Shown: positions 1 to 12,264, numbered from the stretch's first letter. The stretch is 64,000 nt of DNA from Ursus arctos (GCF_023065955.2 NW_026622808.1:43350475-43414474); one strand, 5' to 3'. Notes: a model not told the origin generated them from the sequence alone. A program made the numbers and translations.

Positions 1-87
1 GCTTGTCTCCTTCTCCCTCTGCTCCTCCCCACCCCCCTCGTTCCCTTTCCCTGTCTCTCTCAAGAAATTAAAATCTTAAAAAAAAAA
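1..87 (+). mobile_element. Can-SINE tail, cut by the window start
   Basis: CT-rich tail (TCTCCCTCTGCTCCTCCCC, then CTCTCTCAAG) followed by AAATCTTAAAA and a poly-A run: the 3' end of a + strand SINEC copy whose tRNA-like head lies before the window. Confidence 0.8.
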
Positions 88-1740
88 TCATTGACTAACG
101 GTTCGTTTGCTATGGTTGTGTTAGGGCCAGGGTGCATTTTCTTTCTGCGTCTCTGGTAGTTGGATGAAAAAATCTTCATTCACCGAGGAAATCTTGATTC
201 GTACCTGAACCGACTCAGTCCTCGTAATTCCTTCACCATATTTGTGCCTGCCCCAGGAATTGTGAAATTGGGTGTTTTTAGAATCTTAGGTTTAAATTAT
301 TAATACAAGGAGTCAAAACTGGAAAGAGAGCTCAGGTGCTACGTGGCATGCTATATTCATAAACATTTTCAGGTGAAAGACTAGAATGTCCTGGGATGAA
401 TCAGGTGGGTTTGCAATAATCCTTTGTCCTGTGGTGTGGACAAGTACTTCCTGTGGAGATGAACCCCAGAGTCTCCAAGCCATGCCATCTTTCCCTTCCA
501 GCTCACTGTCTGTGCATCGTAGGAACTTGGAACTGGATAAAAAATCGTTTTCTTTCGTAGCGTAAGAGGCTGTGGATTGTTCCATAGTTCTTAAAGACAG
601 TAATCGTCAGATGTGATAATACGTACCATGCGGAATTTAGGAATGCTTCAGTCTTTTCAGTCTGTTATGATCTTATCGTTTCTATTGGAAAAGAGTCTTC
701 TCCCCTCCCATTTGAGCACATTCTCCTAGTTACTAGAATTGGAAGTGACAGCCAGTTCTAATCTGGGCTGTCCAGTGTTTTCTGTGGGGCCTCGTCTCTA
801 ACAACTTAGGAAGTGTTCTTATTGGACCAGGTATCTCCTCCAGCTGTGGCTTTTAGTGTTCTTGGTTTCATAACAATTCTGCCTTTTCAAAATTTGCTTG
901 TCGTACGTGTTTCTTTAACCTATTTAGACTATGTCTTTGTGCTATTTTGGAAATCTGTCCTTTCACTTACTATTATAGATGTCACATCAAGGTTGCCTAT
1001 TTTCCTCAGGCAGCCTTTTCAGCAACATTCTTCGTCTTTGTATAGTGGTGGGAATTCTTCACATGTTTAGATCTGGATCATTCAGCAGCGGGATGCATCC
1101 CAATCTGCCCTCTTTGGTCTTCCTGAGAGCAGAGAACTCACTGAATTTTCCTGTGTGTCTCCCATGCCCATTTCACTGACCATCTCTGAGGCCGGCTACA
1201 GAAAGTGCTTGTAGGGGAATAAATGGGCAAGGCTCTCTTCTGGGCAACGGTTTACTAAGGACCGGTTTTTACGAAGTGCGTAAAGCCTGTGCTCTGCTGC
1301 TGAGAGAGTGGTTTTCATGCAGTCCTCCTTGTCTCACTGTATTAACAAATAACTCCAACCAAAGTAAAAATGGTAGACTCAGAGTCTCATCCTTGCTCAG
1401 ACCTCAGAAGTGGGGGCAGGTCATGCTCAGGAGCCTTCAGAAGGACTGCCACCCCAGGGCCCCAGGAAGCCACCACTGACCTCCCAGGACCATCTTGGCA
1501 TCTGGCCTCTCAGCCAGGACTGTCGACTTTCTGTGGGCAGTTTTGCTTTGAGCAGTGAAGGGGAATTCTTTTCAGTTTTGGGATCTGGGAGTGACAAGCC
1601 ATCATTTTAACCACATCAAGGCTCTGAATGATAAGAGGGTCGAATCATTGTCAGTGATTAAATTCGTTTAACTGTTGGAATTCCTCTAAGGATCCAGACG
1701 GAGGTTCTTTCTCTTCTTACTCTGTGTTCTGTCTCCCCAG
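88..1740. other. Intronic sequence, nothing recognised
   Basis: Mixed-composition single-copy-looking intron. Short open frames overlap each other on both strands and have no domain, splice context or codon signature. Confidence 0.6.
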
Positions 1741-2296
1741 GCAACCTTATAATGGCTTAAATTACCATTTATTCCAAGAGCACTCTCAAATTGATATTTC
1801 TGGCTGAGATCTCCTCTTTGATCTTAAGGCCTGTATAGCCTACCTCTTCCTCAGGACACCTTAAAACTGAGCTTGGTATTTGCCCCCCTTCTGCTTCTTT
1901 ACCTTCAACCTGCTCCCTTCCAGTCCTTCCTGTCCCAAGGAATGGCAGAACCATAAGTCTATTCGCATCAACCTCAAACCTGGGCTTCCTTTCTCCCTCT
2001 GTCTTCATTAACCTTTAGCTAACATGTGTCAGTTTTACCCCTGAGTGTCTCTGGAATCCGTTTTCCTCATTGCTCAAAGTCTATATATAATCTCTGGCCT
2101 GGATGACTTAGAAGCCTTCGGGCATCTCTCCAGGTTTTCTTTCTTGTGACCCCCACTGTGTTTTGCACAGAAATCTGGAGTATCCTTTACATGGAAACGT
2201 GACTGTATTACCTTCATGTTGACACCCTTTGTGGCTTTCCGTCAGTCTGAAGATACCCTCCGGGATCCAGCAGTGGCCGGCCTGATTGCTCGCCCC

Positions 2297-2456
2297 TTCC
2301 TTCCTTCCTGCCTGCCTGCCTGCCTGCCTGCCTTCCTGCCTTCCTTCCTTCCTTTCTTTCTCTCTTCCTGCCTTCCTGCCTTCCTTCCTTCCTTCCTTCC
2401 TTTCTTTCTCTCTTCCTGCCTTCCTGCCTTTCTCTCTCTCTTTCTTCCTTCCTTTC
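2297..2456. repeat. CCTT/CCTG microsatellite
   Basis: About 160 bp of tandem CCTT and CCTG tetranucleotides with short CTTT variants. It contains a longer repeated period (two copies of a block with TTCTTTCTCTCTTCCTGCC). It adjoins the poly-T end of the antisense Can-SINE and probably grew out of that tail. Confidence 0.9.
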
Positions 2457-2640
2457 TTTTTTTTTTTTTTTCACATTTATTTACTAGAGAGAGCGAGAGA
2501 GAGAGGCAGAGGCAGAGGAAGAGAGAGAATCCCAAGCAGACTCCCCACTGAGCATGGGAGCCTGACTCAGGGCTCAATCCAAGGATCCTGAGATCATGAC
2601 CTGAGCCGAAATCAAGAGTTGGGTACCACCCAGGCACCCT
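2457..2640 (-). mobile_element. Can-SINE, antisense
   Basis: Poly-T, a GA-rich stretch, CAAGCAGACTCCCCACTGAG, GATCATGACCTGAGCC and CACCCAGGCACCCT: a complete but diverged SINEC read from the complementary strand. Confidence 0.9.
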
Positions 2641-2921
2641 CAGCAAGGCTTTTCTTCATGATCTCTCTGTGCCTGTCTCCTGTGGCCCAGCTCAAGCCCA
2701 CAGTCCCTGCAACACTTACACCTGCAGCTGATTCTTCCTGAAACTCCTTCCCTCTGCCCCCATGTCCAGTTTTGCCTTTCTACTGTCACTTGTTAAACTC
2801 TAACTCATGCATCAGGACTCAGCTTACATCACCACCCCCAGGTAGGTCAGAGCCTTACTCCTTCTCCCCACACCCTGCACCACCTTTGTTTGATTGTTAA
2901 GGATTACTTGTGAGGGGTATA

Positions 2922-2978
2922 AAAAAAAAGAGAGAGAGAGAGAGGGGACAAAAGGGAGAGAGAGGAAGGAGGTGCTAG
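2922..2978. repeat. A/G-rich low-complexity run
   Basis: Nine A residues, then an AG dinucleotide run, then purine-rich sequence. No SINE body is attached. Confidence 0.7.
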
Positions 2979-3069
2979 TGTAGGTATGCAGGTGAAAGGA
3001 ATGGTTAGAAAAGGAATTGAGGGTATGCCTTGCTGTTGTTGACTTTGACTTTAGTATTTAAAAATCTGG

Positions 3070-3750
3070 CATGATCTAAGAAGGCTACCTACTGTATGAG
3101 TCCATCTATACGACATTCTGGAGAAGGCAAAACTATGGAGACAGTTAAAAGCATAGTCTAGATCAGGGTGCCTGGGCGACTCAGTCCGTTGAGCCTCTAA
3201 ATCTTGATTTTGGCTCAGGTCATGATCTCAGCGTCATGAAATTGAGCCCCATGTCAGGCTCCACGTTGAGTGTGGAATCTGCTTAAGATTCTTTGTTTCC
3301 CTCTGCCCCTCCCTGCTGCATGCTGTCTCTCTCTCTCTCTCTCTCCCTCTCAAATAAATAAATAAAATAAAAATTACAGTATCAATCAGGGGTCACCAGG
3401 GGTTGGTGGCTGGGGAAGGAATGAATGACAGAGCACAGAGGATTTTTGGGCGATGAAAATACTCTGTGTGATACTACGATGGTGGATACTTGTTATTATA
3501 CATTTGTCCGAACTCTTCAACTATACGACACCAAGTGTGAACCCTGAGGTAGACTGTGGACTTTGGGGTGATATTGATGTATCACTGTAGGTTGGTTCAT
3601 CAGTTGTAACAAATGCACCAATCTGGTACAGGATGTTGAGAATGGGAGAGCCTATGCATGTGTGGGGACCAGGGATATATAGGAACTCTCCATACGTCCC
3701 TCCCAGTTTTGCTGTGAACCTCGAACTGCTCTAAAACCCAAACCTATAGA
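3070..3750 (+). mobile_element. L1M LINE 3' end, interrupted
   Basis: Typical old L1 3' wording: GAGAAGGCAAAACTATGGAG before the break, then GGGGTCACCAGGGGTTGG, TGGTACAGGATGTTGAGAAT and GCTGTGAACCTCGAACTGCT after it. A Can-SINE at 3166-3374 splits it. Confidence 0.75.
3166..3374 (+). mobile_element. Can-SINE, sense
   Basis: GGGTGCCTGGGCGACTCAGT head, GGCTCAGGTCATGATCTCAG box-B region, a (CT)n tail and AAATAAATAAATAAAATAAA end. Diverged, so relatively old. Confidence 0.9.
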
Positions 3751-3759
3751 AGAACCCCT

Positions 3760-6700
3760 ATAGCAGTGCTTCTGTAGGGATGTGAACCCTTCTGGATGCC
3801 AGGCAGCATGTTTGCAGGTTTACCTAAGGGCTCCCTCGTAAATTAATGTTGGTATTGCAGTGGCAATTAAGCAGTGTAATAAACGCGATTGTTGTGGTCT
3901 TTCTGTTGGGGAGGGGAGGTTCTTCTCACAGGCAGGGTGCCTTCCCTGCTGCTGCTCTTCTAATTAACATAATTTCTAGCCCCAAGGCTCACTGCTGAAC
4001 TTTCTCCTCCAGTGTAGAAGGACTGTGGAGATGTACCTTACACTCTTTTAACTCATCGTATTCAACTACACTGAGTAAGGGGAAAAGAAACAAAGACTCA
4101 TGCGTTTAAATACTGCATGTAGTTCCACTGGTCTCCCATATGCTGCAGCCTCTTCATATGGTGACTTACTGCATGCAATCCTGAAGTTCAAGATAAGTCT
4201 GTTTCCTACCCAAGGTCAAGTTGTAAGCCAGCTACGCCATTGAGTGCTCCCCAGACAAAGAGAGATGGGTTGGAATGCTGGGTAGAGGACAGGCTGACTG
4301 GCCTTCCGGTTGTCTCTCTAAAGGATTTTGGAGGGTAGTTTTGATGATATTCTACTTGGTTTCATTTTGTGCTGACTTTAGCACCTAAATCCCATCCTTG
4401 CCTAACTTCCCACCCTCCACCAAATGTGCTGGTCCTCTGCCCCGGTGTGAGTGCGTGCATAGTTCCCTGCTGAGCTTCTCTGGTTTGAGGGTCACTGTAT
4501 ATAATCTGTAATGACGATGTGTGGGGGAAAATAGCAGTGGTCAATTTGCACATGTGTGTTTACAGTGTTGAGAGAGGCTGGGCAAGCAAGGGTGTTGAAT
4601 TATAGAATCCCTGACTCTTAGGGCTGGTAAAAGCTATAAATACCATATGTTTCCATCACCTTGATGGACCGTATATGATAAAATGATAGATAAAGGCAAG
4701 GTTGTCTTGCAGAGCTTCTCTATTTAATGAAGTAAGCAATAGGGACCTTCAGAGATTCATGGGGGAGATGTTTCTTATAACCCTGAAAAATGGCACACTT
4801 TGGGCAGGCAAGATTGGAGAGGGGAGACTGGACTCAAGAGAAGCAAAGGGGAGAATTGAAGATGATTTTTCAGATACTGACACTCATAAGATGTTTTCCT
4901 TTATCCCTTACGCAATCCCAAACTACATGCATTACTTTTTCTTGAGCTAGGGGGTAGCAGTGACTCACTGGGAATATTTCGTGGCGAAATTATGGGAATG
5001 CCGCAGCATATAAAGTAGAAAGATCAGGAGATGTGCAGGGGACAACATCTCAATGAGATGTGGAATGGAAGACTTAACAAATCAGATGGGAGAGGAGATG
5101 CTTGAAGAGAAATCAATTCAGTTAAAAGGTGTGCAGGCATCAGAGTTTGATTGAACAACACCAGCATATCCTGGGAAACTTCCCTAATAATGGTCTAATC
5201 GAATCAGCTTGTGATACACTGTTAGAATCATAGTATTATTTTATTTCAATCTAATGACCATGCATACTGGCATCTCCCAGCAATTAATCTAACATTAACC
5301 CCCATCTTAGTTCTTGGATGTAAGCTGTGGTTTTGGCTGAAAACATGATGGATAAGAATTACTGACTGTTCTGGACCTGTGTATATATCTCATATCGTTG
5401 AATTTTTTATTATTATTTTCCTACTTCAGTCTTTTTCACATCTTCCTCTATGAGACCCAAATCTTTATTATTTGTGACCTGATAGATATTAGATGTTTTT
5501 AAACTGGGAAATGTTAATGGCCATTTTTTTATGAGAAGTTAATGTTGTACAAATTGAATTTTAATGCTTTTATTGTCCCAGAGGAAGATAAAAGCCATTA
5601 GCTAATGACGAGGGTAATGTTCAAATTGTTTTTAATTTTAAAATAATATTTATAACCTGCAATACTATGCTGTCTCATTTTGAACTTAGGAAAAATTTAT
5701 GAACATCTGCATAAATGTATGTGAATTAGGCGGTAGGAATAAAATGGCTTAAAAGTACAACTATGGCTTAAGTCTGTTTATATGTATGCTCTCCCTGCGA
5801 TATAGGTATCTGGCTAGAAATCTGCCCGCTCAGTTGTAACTGAATGTCCAATTCCCCCACAGTTAGTTACCCATTATTAAAAATATCCTTGTCTTAAGTT
5901 TACTTGGGCAGGGGCATGTGCTTGGTGATTACCATATTGGGTTACCCTGAAGAGTTAAAGATTTATATTATGTTTTAGTTCCGCTGAAATCCTAGCACTC
6001 ACGGGCATGCAGGTATCTATGTGTACATAGAAATGTACTCGAGAAGTTCTTTTTTAACAATAGATGATTTTAATATTGTCTGAAATAAAATAAAAAGGCT
6101 TTGTTTCCTATCACTGTGGAAGGTCACGGGATTCTTATTTTACTTCTTCACTCCCCAATTAGGTAACACAACATAACATGTTACGCTCATTAGAGAAAAG
6201 AATTTCAATTTCAGAGACAGTTGCCATGTTCATTATTTCTGGAGAAAGGAACAAATACTCATCCCTTCGTTTAACCTGAAGATGAAAGAGCGTGTGAACT
6301 CACGAAATGTATTTATTAAAGATGGGATTTTCTGTCTTAGGTTGTGTTGTATGTCTTCATTTTCGACAGATATGGGATTCCCATCCTCCAAACAGTGCCA
6401 TGAGGAATTATTTTTAATTTTTGTTCCATTAATTATTTACATTGCATATATCACCGTAAGTCAGCTCTCATATGCACCGCACGCACGCACATGCTTACCG
6501 CGTACTCACGCATTTGTTCTCCAGGGAAGGAGAGTAATAGAAGAAGTTACTATTACTGATACTACTACTCCAGTTTTGTGCACAATCATCTCAGCCTTCT
6601 TATTGCAACTTTTGGTCAGACTTTCTGCGTATCATTGCCCCTCTGCCCTGCTCTTCGTTGCAAAGATATTTTACGAGGACCCAATAGGTCACAATCTGGT

Positions 6701-6984
6701 TAGTTTAGAGAGATCTGGAAAGACTGATCATTTACCAATTCCTGTTTTAAAAATCATCTCAACATTCAACTCCACGGATGTACCAGACACTAAAACTAGA
6801 GGTTGAATGTAGGGAAACTGAAAGCAAATAACCAAAGGGCAAAAGAGCATTGTTACTGGTATGTTAAAGTGAGAAATACACTAAAACTTACGTATCTGTG
6901 TGTTGAGATTTTTTACTGGTCAGTGGTGGTAGAGTACAGTGGCCTGTCTTTCTTTTCAGAACCCATTGCAGGATGTCGTGACTT
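3760..6984. other. Intronic sequence, AT-rich, no gene recognised
   Basis: No exon or repeat was identified. The stretch 5500-5760 is notably AT-rich with TAAT-core motifs (see findings). A 174-codon open frame at 6282-6806 has no recognisable domain and is judged chance. Confidence 0.55.
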
Positions 6985-7217
6985 GTTTTTTTAAAGATTT
7001 TATCTGTCTATTGATCTATCGATCAATCGATTTATTTGAGAGAGAAGGAGAGCCCGTGAGCTGGGGGGGGGGGGGGCCGAGAGAGACAAAGAATCTCAAG
7101 CAGACTCCCCTCTGAGCATGGAGCCCAACATGGGGCTCGCTCCCACAACCCTGAGATCATGACCTGAGCCAAAATCCTGGGTGGGACACTTGCCTGACTG
7201 AGCCACCCAGGCACCTC
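6985..7217 (-). mobile_element. Can-SINE, antisense, with a G homopolymer
   Basis: Poly-T, TTAAAGATTTTATCTGTC, ATCGATCAATCGATTTATTT, a GA stretch with a run of about 15 G near 7062-7076, then GATCATGACCTGAGCC and CACCCAGGCACC. The ATCTATCGATC expansion in the A-rich tail is unusual. Confidence 0.9.
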
Positions 7218-8640
7218 TGTAATCACATTTCTGATCGGACTGGTTATGTGACCTCCAGGAAGGACTTTTAGTCATTGGTGATTTAACCATCTCTCTTTGT
7301 CCTGGAATAGTACCTCCATGTGCTTCGTACTCTGTTTAAACATTCATTAATAAAATTGCTCTGTGTCCATACCCAATTCTCTGATTTGCTTCTTTTATTC
7401 TGTTGACTGGTTTAAGGTATATAGGAAGTTGGGTCGAGACCTTGTTAGCATTCCATAGGAATATTAACTTGAACTCTCTCCCTTGTATCACTAAATCACT
7501 ACAAATAAAAACTTATACTCGGTTGCATGTTGCTTGTCTATAAATATCACCTGAAACAGAACAAATAAAGCCGTGTATGTTTAACTGGGAAGAGTTGAGA
7601 ATTAATGCTAAATTAAAATATTGTCACACAGATTAGTGTAGTCATACAGTCAGTCTCCGATGCCGTTCTCTTTACTGTGAACACTGAATAATAATTATTT
7701 TATGAAGGTAGTGCATTGTAAATATTTATAAACAGAAATGTAAAACAGTGAGACCACAGTGAATAAATTATTTTGAAATATTTTAAAATCCAGTTTTTAT
7801 ATGCTTTTTAGTAAAAATTATTCATTGTGATCAATATTTCTTTCTCACTTGCCATCTGCTCTCTTCTTGGGCTCTGCAGTTCTAGGTGAATGATGCACTG
7901 TGCTGTATAATGCACTCCACAGATTTATTGACTCGGATGCAGCATTTTTTACGGAGAGCTTGCAAACATGTAATCGCTAAACGTAGGTCTTCTGGTATAG
8001 GTAATTGCCAATTCTTTCCCATCCCTGAGAACAATTAGGTAATCATTATGCTTGCAATGGGATGCCTTGTCTTCTCTCTTCATGTAGGTATCATTCAGTG
8101 GCTTCTCTATGGGGAGGTGGGAGAAATTCATTCCACAGATTCCTGGAGTGACTGGTCAAAAGAACTTTATTTTGTCTTTTGCAGGCAATCTAGTATTTTC
8201 CCTTGGCATCTGTGTAAAGATCCCTATTTTCATGCAATGCCAATTTAATGAACTTTTCAGCAGTAAGTTTCACGCTATTGAGTCAGCCCACCTGCAAGTC
8301 TCAGATAGGGTCTTTGGGGTGAAACAATGGCACTTAGGTGGTTTGGACACCCCTCTCTTAATCTGAAAGCAGATGTCTGCAGCCAGTTAATAATCTGTGC
8401 CTCTTGTACTTTGCTTTCGGTATCTAGCTTGGAGGATCTGCCTTAATGAAGTTTATGTGTTTTGTCTCTTTGTTGGATACACTTTCCATTACCCCAAGTA
8501 AACCATTGTAGACCTTGTTATTAGTTAATTTCTGCATGTTGTTGGGCTGGTTTTAACTCTTCAAGGAATTTTCTTGAATCAGTTGAAATAAAAGCAATTT
8601 AGTGATACTGCTTGCATTTGAGGACAGATGAGGGTCAAGG
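7218..8640. other. Intronic sequence, nothing recognised
   Basis: AT-rich single-copy-looking sequence. Short open frames only. Confidence 0.55.
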
Positions 8641-8885
8641 GTTGTTAATGCTGCCTCTCCTATGAAGCCGTCCTTGCTTCTCCTAGTTTGAATTGATCAC
8701 CCTGTTTTGTATGCTTCCCTCATTACAGGTTTTTCCTTTGTTGTGTTCTTTTATGAGTCGGCCTTGCTTAACTTGCCTTTATGATTGCCTCCCTACTGCA
8801 TGGCAAAGCCTTCTGAGACAGGAACGGAGTCTTATTCATCTTTGCTTCGCTTTGCAGAACAGAGAATATGCACTTGATAATTACT
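8640..8885 (+). mobile_element. L2 LINE 3' fragment
   Basis: Matches the L2 3' end in order: CTCTCCTATGAAGCCGTCC, a TTATGAGTCGG segment, CTTCTGAGACAGGAACGGAG and GCAGAACAGAGAATATGCAC. Diverged. Confidence 0.5.
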
Positions 8886-9129
8886 TGTGAAATTGGAGAT
8901 AGTCTGATTTTCTAGACTAAATACCCTCTGACCTCTCCTTGTATTGGTCAAGGATTATCGGGTAGCAAGAAGGGAAATCTGCATAAAGTTGCTTTCGGCA
9001 AAGGTGGGAATTTGTTGGAGACTGTAGTTGTGTCTCTCAGACCCAAGAGACAGGTTTCTTTTTCTCTTCCTGAACCACTGGAGCCCAGAACGATCTTGTC
9101 TTTCATTTATGCTTTTTGAGATTTATCCA

Positions 9130-9535
9130 TTCCCTTCATTTCGTATGTGCTTGGACTGAGCCCCGTCCTGTTCCCCAGCTCCTTGCGTTCTCCTTGTCCT
9201 TTTCTTCTACACTGCAGGCTCCATTCTTACTGGTTCGTGTGCCCAGACTGCCCTTCCCTCTCTTTTATGTATCCATCAGGGCTCCACTAAAATGTCACCC
9301 GCTCCAGAGGCCCTGTATTACGGGGAGCCCCCCTGAAAGTTTTACTGCGCATTCACTCATTTCATAGTCTTTTCCTTCGGTGCATTTGAATATGTTTGTA
9401 CTTTTTTGCTTCTTTACTGCCCTTCTCACCCCCTGGAATGCAAGCCTCTGTAGCCTTAGGCCGCCTCTGCCTTGTCCCCCTTGAATCCTAGTGCTCGGTA
9501 TACAGTAGGAGCCCCATAAATGCCTCTTTAACATG
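9130..9535 (+). mobile_element. L2 LINE 3' fragment
   Basis: L2 3' end wording: AGGGCTCCACTAAAATGTCA, CCTGGAATGCAAGCCTCTG, CCTAGTGCTCGGTATACAGT and CCCCATAAATGCCTCTTT. Confidence 0.7.
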
Positions 9536-9539
9536 CAGT

Positions 9540-10104
9540 GGTTGGGCTGCCATGCATTTCCCGGAGATGCAGCAGAGCCTCCTCTGGAGCGACTGAAACT
9601 GAACCCCGCGTGAGGCCATCTGTATCAGGGTGATAAATTCCCTGTTTGTGCAGTCAGCTGTCCTGCCATGAACATAGCGCTCCATAATGTGCATAATATA
9701 ATCATTTAGCTTTTGGGGTTGTTTTTCTGCATCATTTGATCAAGTCATAAACTTAAGTTATGAAGTCAACTCTCGAGACTGAGTCTAAGTAAGATAGATC
9801 AATGGGATCTGTCTCAGGAACCAGAAATTTAATATACTCTGCTTGACAGCTGACCACAGCCATTGTTTTTGCTTCCCAGATGCAGGACTAATTGTCCAGA
9901 TATGACAGAGGTGTTTGCTTTTTTATTCTTGCTTTAGTTTCTTGATGAGCAAGCTAAGAGTTTTCTTCCCCTCCCTTCTGTATTCGAGGATGAGATGGGT
10001 TTTGGCCTGTTAATTATGATATTAAGAAATCACAGCTTTATAGTGGGACGTGCGAGGTATCGCCCACCCCTGTGTTCCACCTAGTGTTTTCTCTACTCAG
10101 GTAC
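9540..10104. other. Intronic sequence, nothing recognised
   Basis: No repeat, exon or RNA structure was recognised in this stretch. Confidence 0.5.
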
Positions 10105-10120
10105 CCAGCTTCTAAAATTC

Positions 10121-10325
10121 TTTTTTTTTTTTTTTTAAGATTTTTATTTATTTATTTGACAGAGAGAGAGGACAGCCAGCGAGAGAGGGAACACAGGCAT
10201 GGGGAGTGGGAGAGGAAGAAGCAGGCTCCCAGCGGAGGAGCCTGATGTGGGGCTCGATCCTAGGACTCTGGGATCACGCCCTGAGCTGAAGGCAGACGCT
10301 TAACGACTGAGCCGCCCAGGCGCCC
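10121..10325 (-). mobile_element. Young Can-SINE, antisense, with target duplication
   Basis: Sixteen T, TTAAGATTTTTATTTATTTA, ACAGCCAGCGAGAGAGGGAA, GCAGGCTCCCAGCGGAGGAG and GCCGCCCAGGCGCCCC. It is flanked by an 18-bp duplication (CCAGCTTCTAAAATTCTT) at 10105-10122 and 10326-10343. The intact structure and perfect duplication indicate a recent insertion of the bear-type subfamily. Confidence 0.97.
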
Positions 10326-10374
10326 CCAGCTTCTAAAATTCTTACGAGGAATTGAAAGGGCTTCCAGGGGTGTG

Positions 10375-10550
10375 GGTAAAAACTCACACACCTACAGGAC
10401 TAGGTTCAAGTTCTTGCCCTTTCACCAAACAGCTGTGTCATCTTGGAGAAGTTACGTGATCCATTAGCCTCTGTTTTTCATTTGTAAAATCGGGATAATA
10501 GTATTATCTCTTGAGCGGGGATCCAAGAAGGATTCATTAAGGTGCTCTGT
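10375..10550 (+). mobile_element. MIR SINE
   Basis: Ordered MIR core and tail: TAGGTTCAAGTTCTTGCCC, TCATCTTGGAGAAGTTACG, ATTTGTAAAATCGGGATAAT and AAGAAGGATTCATTAAGG. Confidence 0.75.
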
Positions 10551-10556
10551 GTTCTC

Positions 10557-10662
10557 AGGGTGCCTGGCTGGCTCAGTCAATACATCGTGCACCTCTTAAT
10601 CTCAGGGTTGTGAGTTCAAGCCCCACGTTGTGCATAGAGCCTACTTAAAAAAAAAAAAAAAG
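10557..10662 (+). mobile_element. Short tRNA-Lys-type Can-SINE
   Basis: GGTGCCTGGCTGGCTCAGTC head and GGTTGTGAGTTCAAGCCCCA box B, ending straight in poly-A without the CT-rich tail. The flanks GCTCTGTGTTCTCA and GCTATGTGTTCTCA form an imperfect target duplication. Confidence 0.85.
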
Positions 10663-11330
10663 ATGCTATGTGTTCTCAACACAAAGGCAGACAGTGAGGT
10701 GTTTTATAAAACTTTGTCATCACTGCCCTTATCTTCATGCCTCCGGGAGACCTTTAAAAGGTGCTACAAATGTTACCTGGAAGGAGGCCAGGAAGGGGGA
10801 AAGGTGGTACTTCTACGCACAAGCAGTATTTTGGGCGAGATAAACATCCGTACACACGGATTCCTTTATTATTCATTGCTTCGAATTGAGCTTTCCTTAT
10901 TGTTTCCAAATGACATCTTTAGGGGTTGGGCGTGGGGCCAGGCGTGTGTGTGGTTTTCCCTCGGCAGTGGTGATACCTTATGGCTTACGTACAGACGGGC
11001 ATCTTAAAATTCTAAAATTTGCCTAACAAAGCACCACAGAAATAAACCACTTTACTTCACTTTGTCGCCCACGTCAGATTGTGTTCTGTTTTCTTGGGTT
11101 AAATGAGGCTTAACGCTTTGCTTTGGCCCCGAAATAGTAAAGTTTAGGTGCATCGTTCTTCAGGGGTTGGACACGCTCCCCTTGAAGTCTGCTTCCGTTT
11201 GATTGGCATGCTACTTGAAAAGTAAAAATAGAATGGGAAAAACCCAGCCTGGTTCAAAAAACCGGTAAGGTTTCTCTGGATCTACATTTCTTCGTTTCGA
11301 CGGTGGCGTCGAGAGCGAAGCTGCTGTCCT

Positions 11331-11420
11331 TAGCCCAGTCGTTTTCTAAGTGTGGTCTCTGGACCAGCAGCAGCGGCAGCACCTGGGATCGTCTAAGAAA
11401 CTCACCCTCCAGATCCCATT
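11331..11420 (+). mobile_element. hAT-Charlie MITE fragment (MER1/MER20-like)
   Basis: CAGTCGTTTTCTAAGTGTGG and TCTGGACCAGCAGCAGCGGC, then CACCTGGGATCGTCTAAGAA, follow the terminal region of a common mammalian hAT MITE. The far end is not clear. The subfamily name is uncertain. Confidence 0.55.
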
Positions 11421-11929
11421 CCAGGGTTTCTAAAGGTAGAGGCTGTGAGGTGGGGGCAGCGGCCTTTCTCAAGCCTCTGCGGTGGTGCTTGCCTGGGGTG
11501 TTGGAGAAGCTCTTTGTCAGCTTGTGCTTTGACGTTCTCCACAGTCCCCACCCTTCCCTGTCATCATGCCCCCGGCTCGACTCTGAGTTAAACGACCTTC
11601 CTGGTACCTACAGGCATTTATGGCTGGGGACCGGTATGGATTTTAGAGTTGGTTTATATGTCTGTTGATTTATGTTCTGCTTTAAACAGATCTGATACCT
11701 TAAGCTTTGAAGTCCCCTAAGTGTCTCTAAGTCTAAGGGAGAAATACACAGTGAGAGGGGTAGGTCTTGAAGAGTGTGTTTACCATTGCGGAGGACTGTT
11801 GACAGCTGTGTTGACTCTCAAGACAAGATCAAGGATAATAGACTGTCTGAAGGGAATGTAGTAATTTTATTCCTTAGGGTATAAGGGAATCAGCTCTTCA
11901 ATGTACACCAGAAAACTGGGGTTTAGAAT

Positions 11930-12085
11930 CAGGTTTGCCTTGTTGCAGAATCTCAGCTTTGCTCCTGAAACTGTGTGGTTTGAGTGAACATCTTCAGCCT
12001 CTCTGAACACTGCTTTCCTCATCTGTGAAATGGGTATAATTCATCCCAGCTCAGAGAGCAGTGGTGAGGGTTAAGTGAGCGTGTC
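11930..12085 (+). mobile_element. MIR SINE
   Basis: CTGTGTGGTTTGAGTGAACA, CCTCATCTGTGAAATGGGTA, TCATCCCAGCTCAGAG and GTGAGGGTTAAGTGAG are in MIR order. Confidence 0.75.
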
Positions 12086-12264
12086 CTTAGCTTCCAGGTT
12101 CATTTGCAATCACGTCTATCTGGCTTTTCTGAAGAATGAACACATTCAGAAGTATAGTCAAAACTGTGAACTTATTATTGATTAATCAATAAGCCATGTA
12201 TTTGTTAATTCATACGTTAATCTGTTATGTGCATAGCGTAAATCCAATATGACTCACACTTTCA

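Larger units (their letters stand above)
1745..2885 (+). mobile_element. L2 LINE fragment, interrupted
   Basis: Degenerate L2 sequence in sense orientation: a pyrimidine-rich stretch ending in CTGCTCCCTTCCAGTCC, then a diverged match to the region before the L2 3' end (GTGGCTTTCCGTC near 2231), and the 3' part at 2641-2885 (CTTCCTGAAACTCC). A pyrimidine microsatellite and an antisense Can-SINE sit inside it. Confidence 0.5.

Noticed and set aside
2214..2646. Frames encoding Lys/Glu/Arg- or Pro/Leu/Phe-rich repeats
   Set aside because: Product of the CCTT/CCTG microsatellite; the same holds for the tract at 28001-28337.
6282..6806. 174-codon + strand open frame, the longest in the window
   Set aside because: No recognisable domain, no splice or promoter context, AT-rich codon make-up, and it sits in intron. 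Chance is the simplest reading.
10557..10640. tRNA-like sequence with A and B boxes
   Set aside because: It is the tRNA-derived head of a SINE with a poly-A tail, not a functional tRNA gene. The same applies to every Can-SINE.
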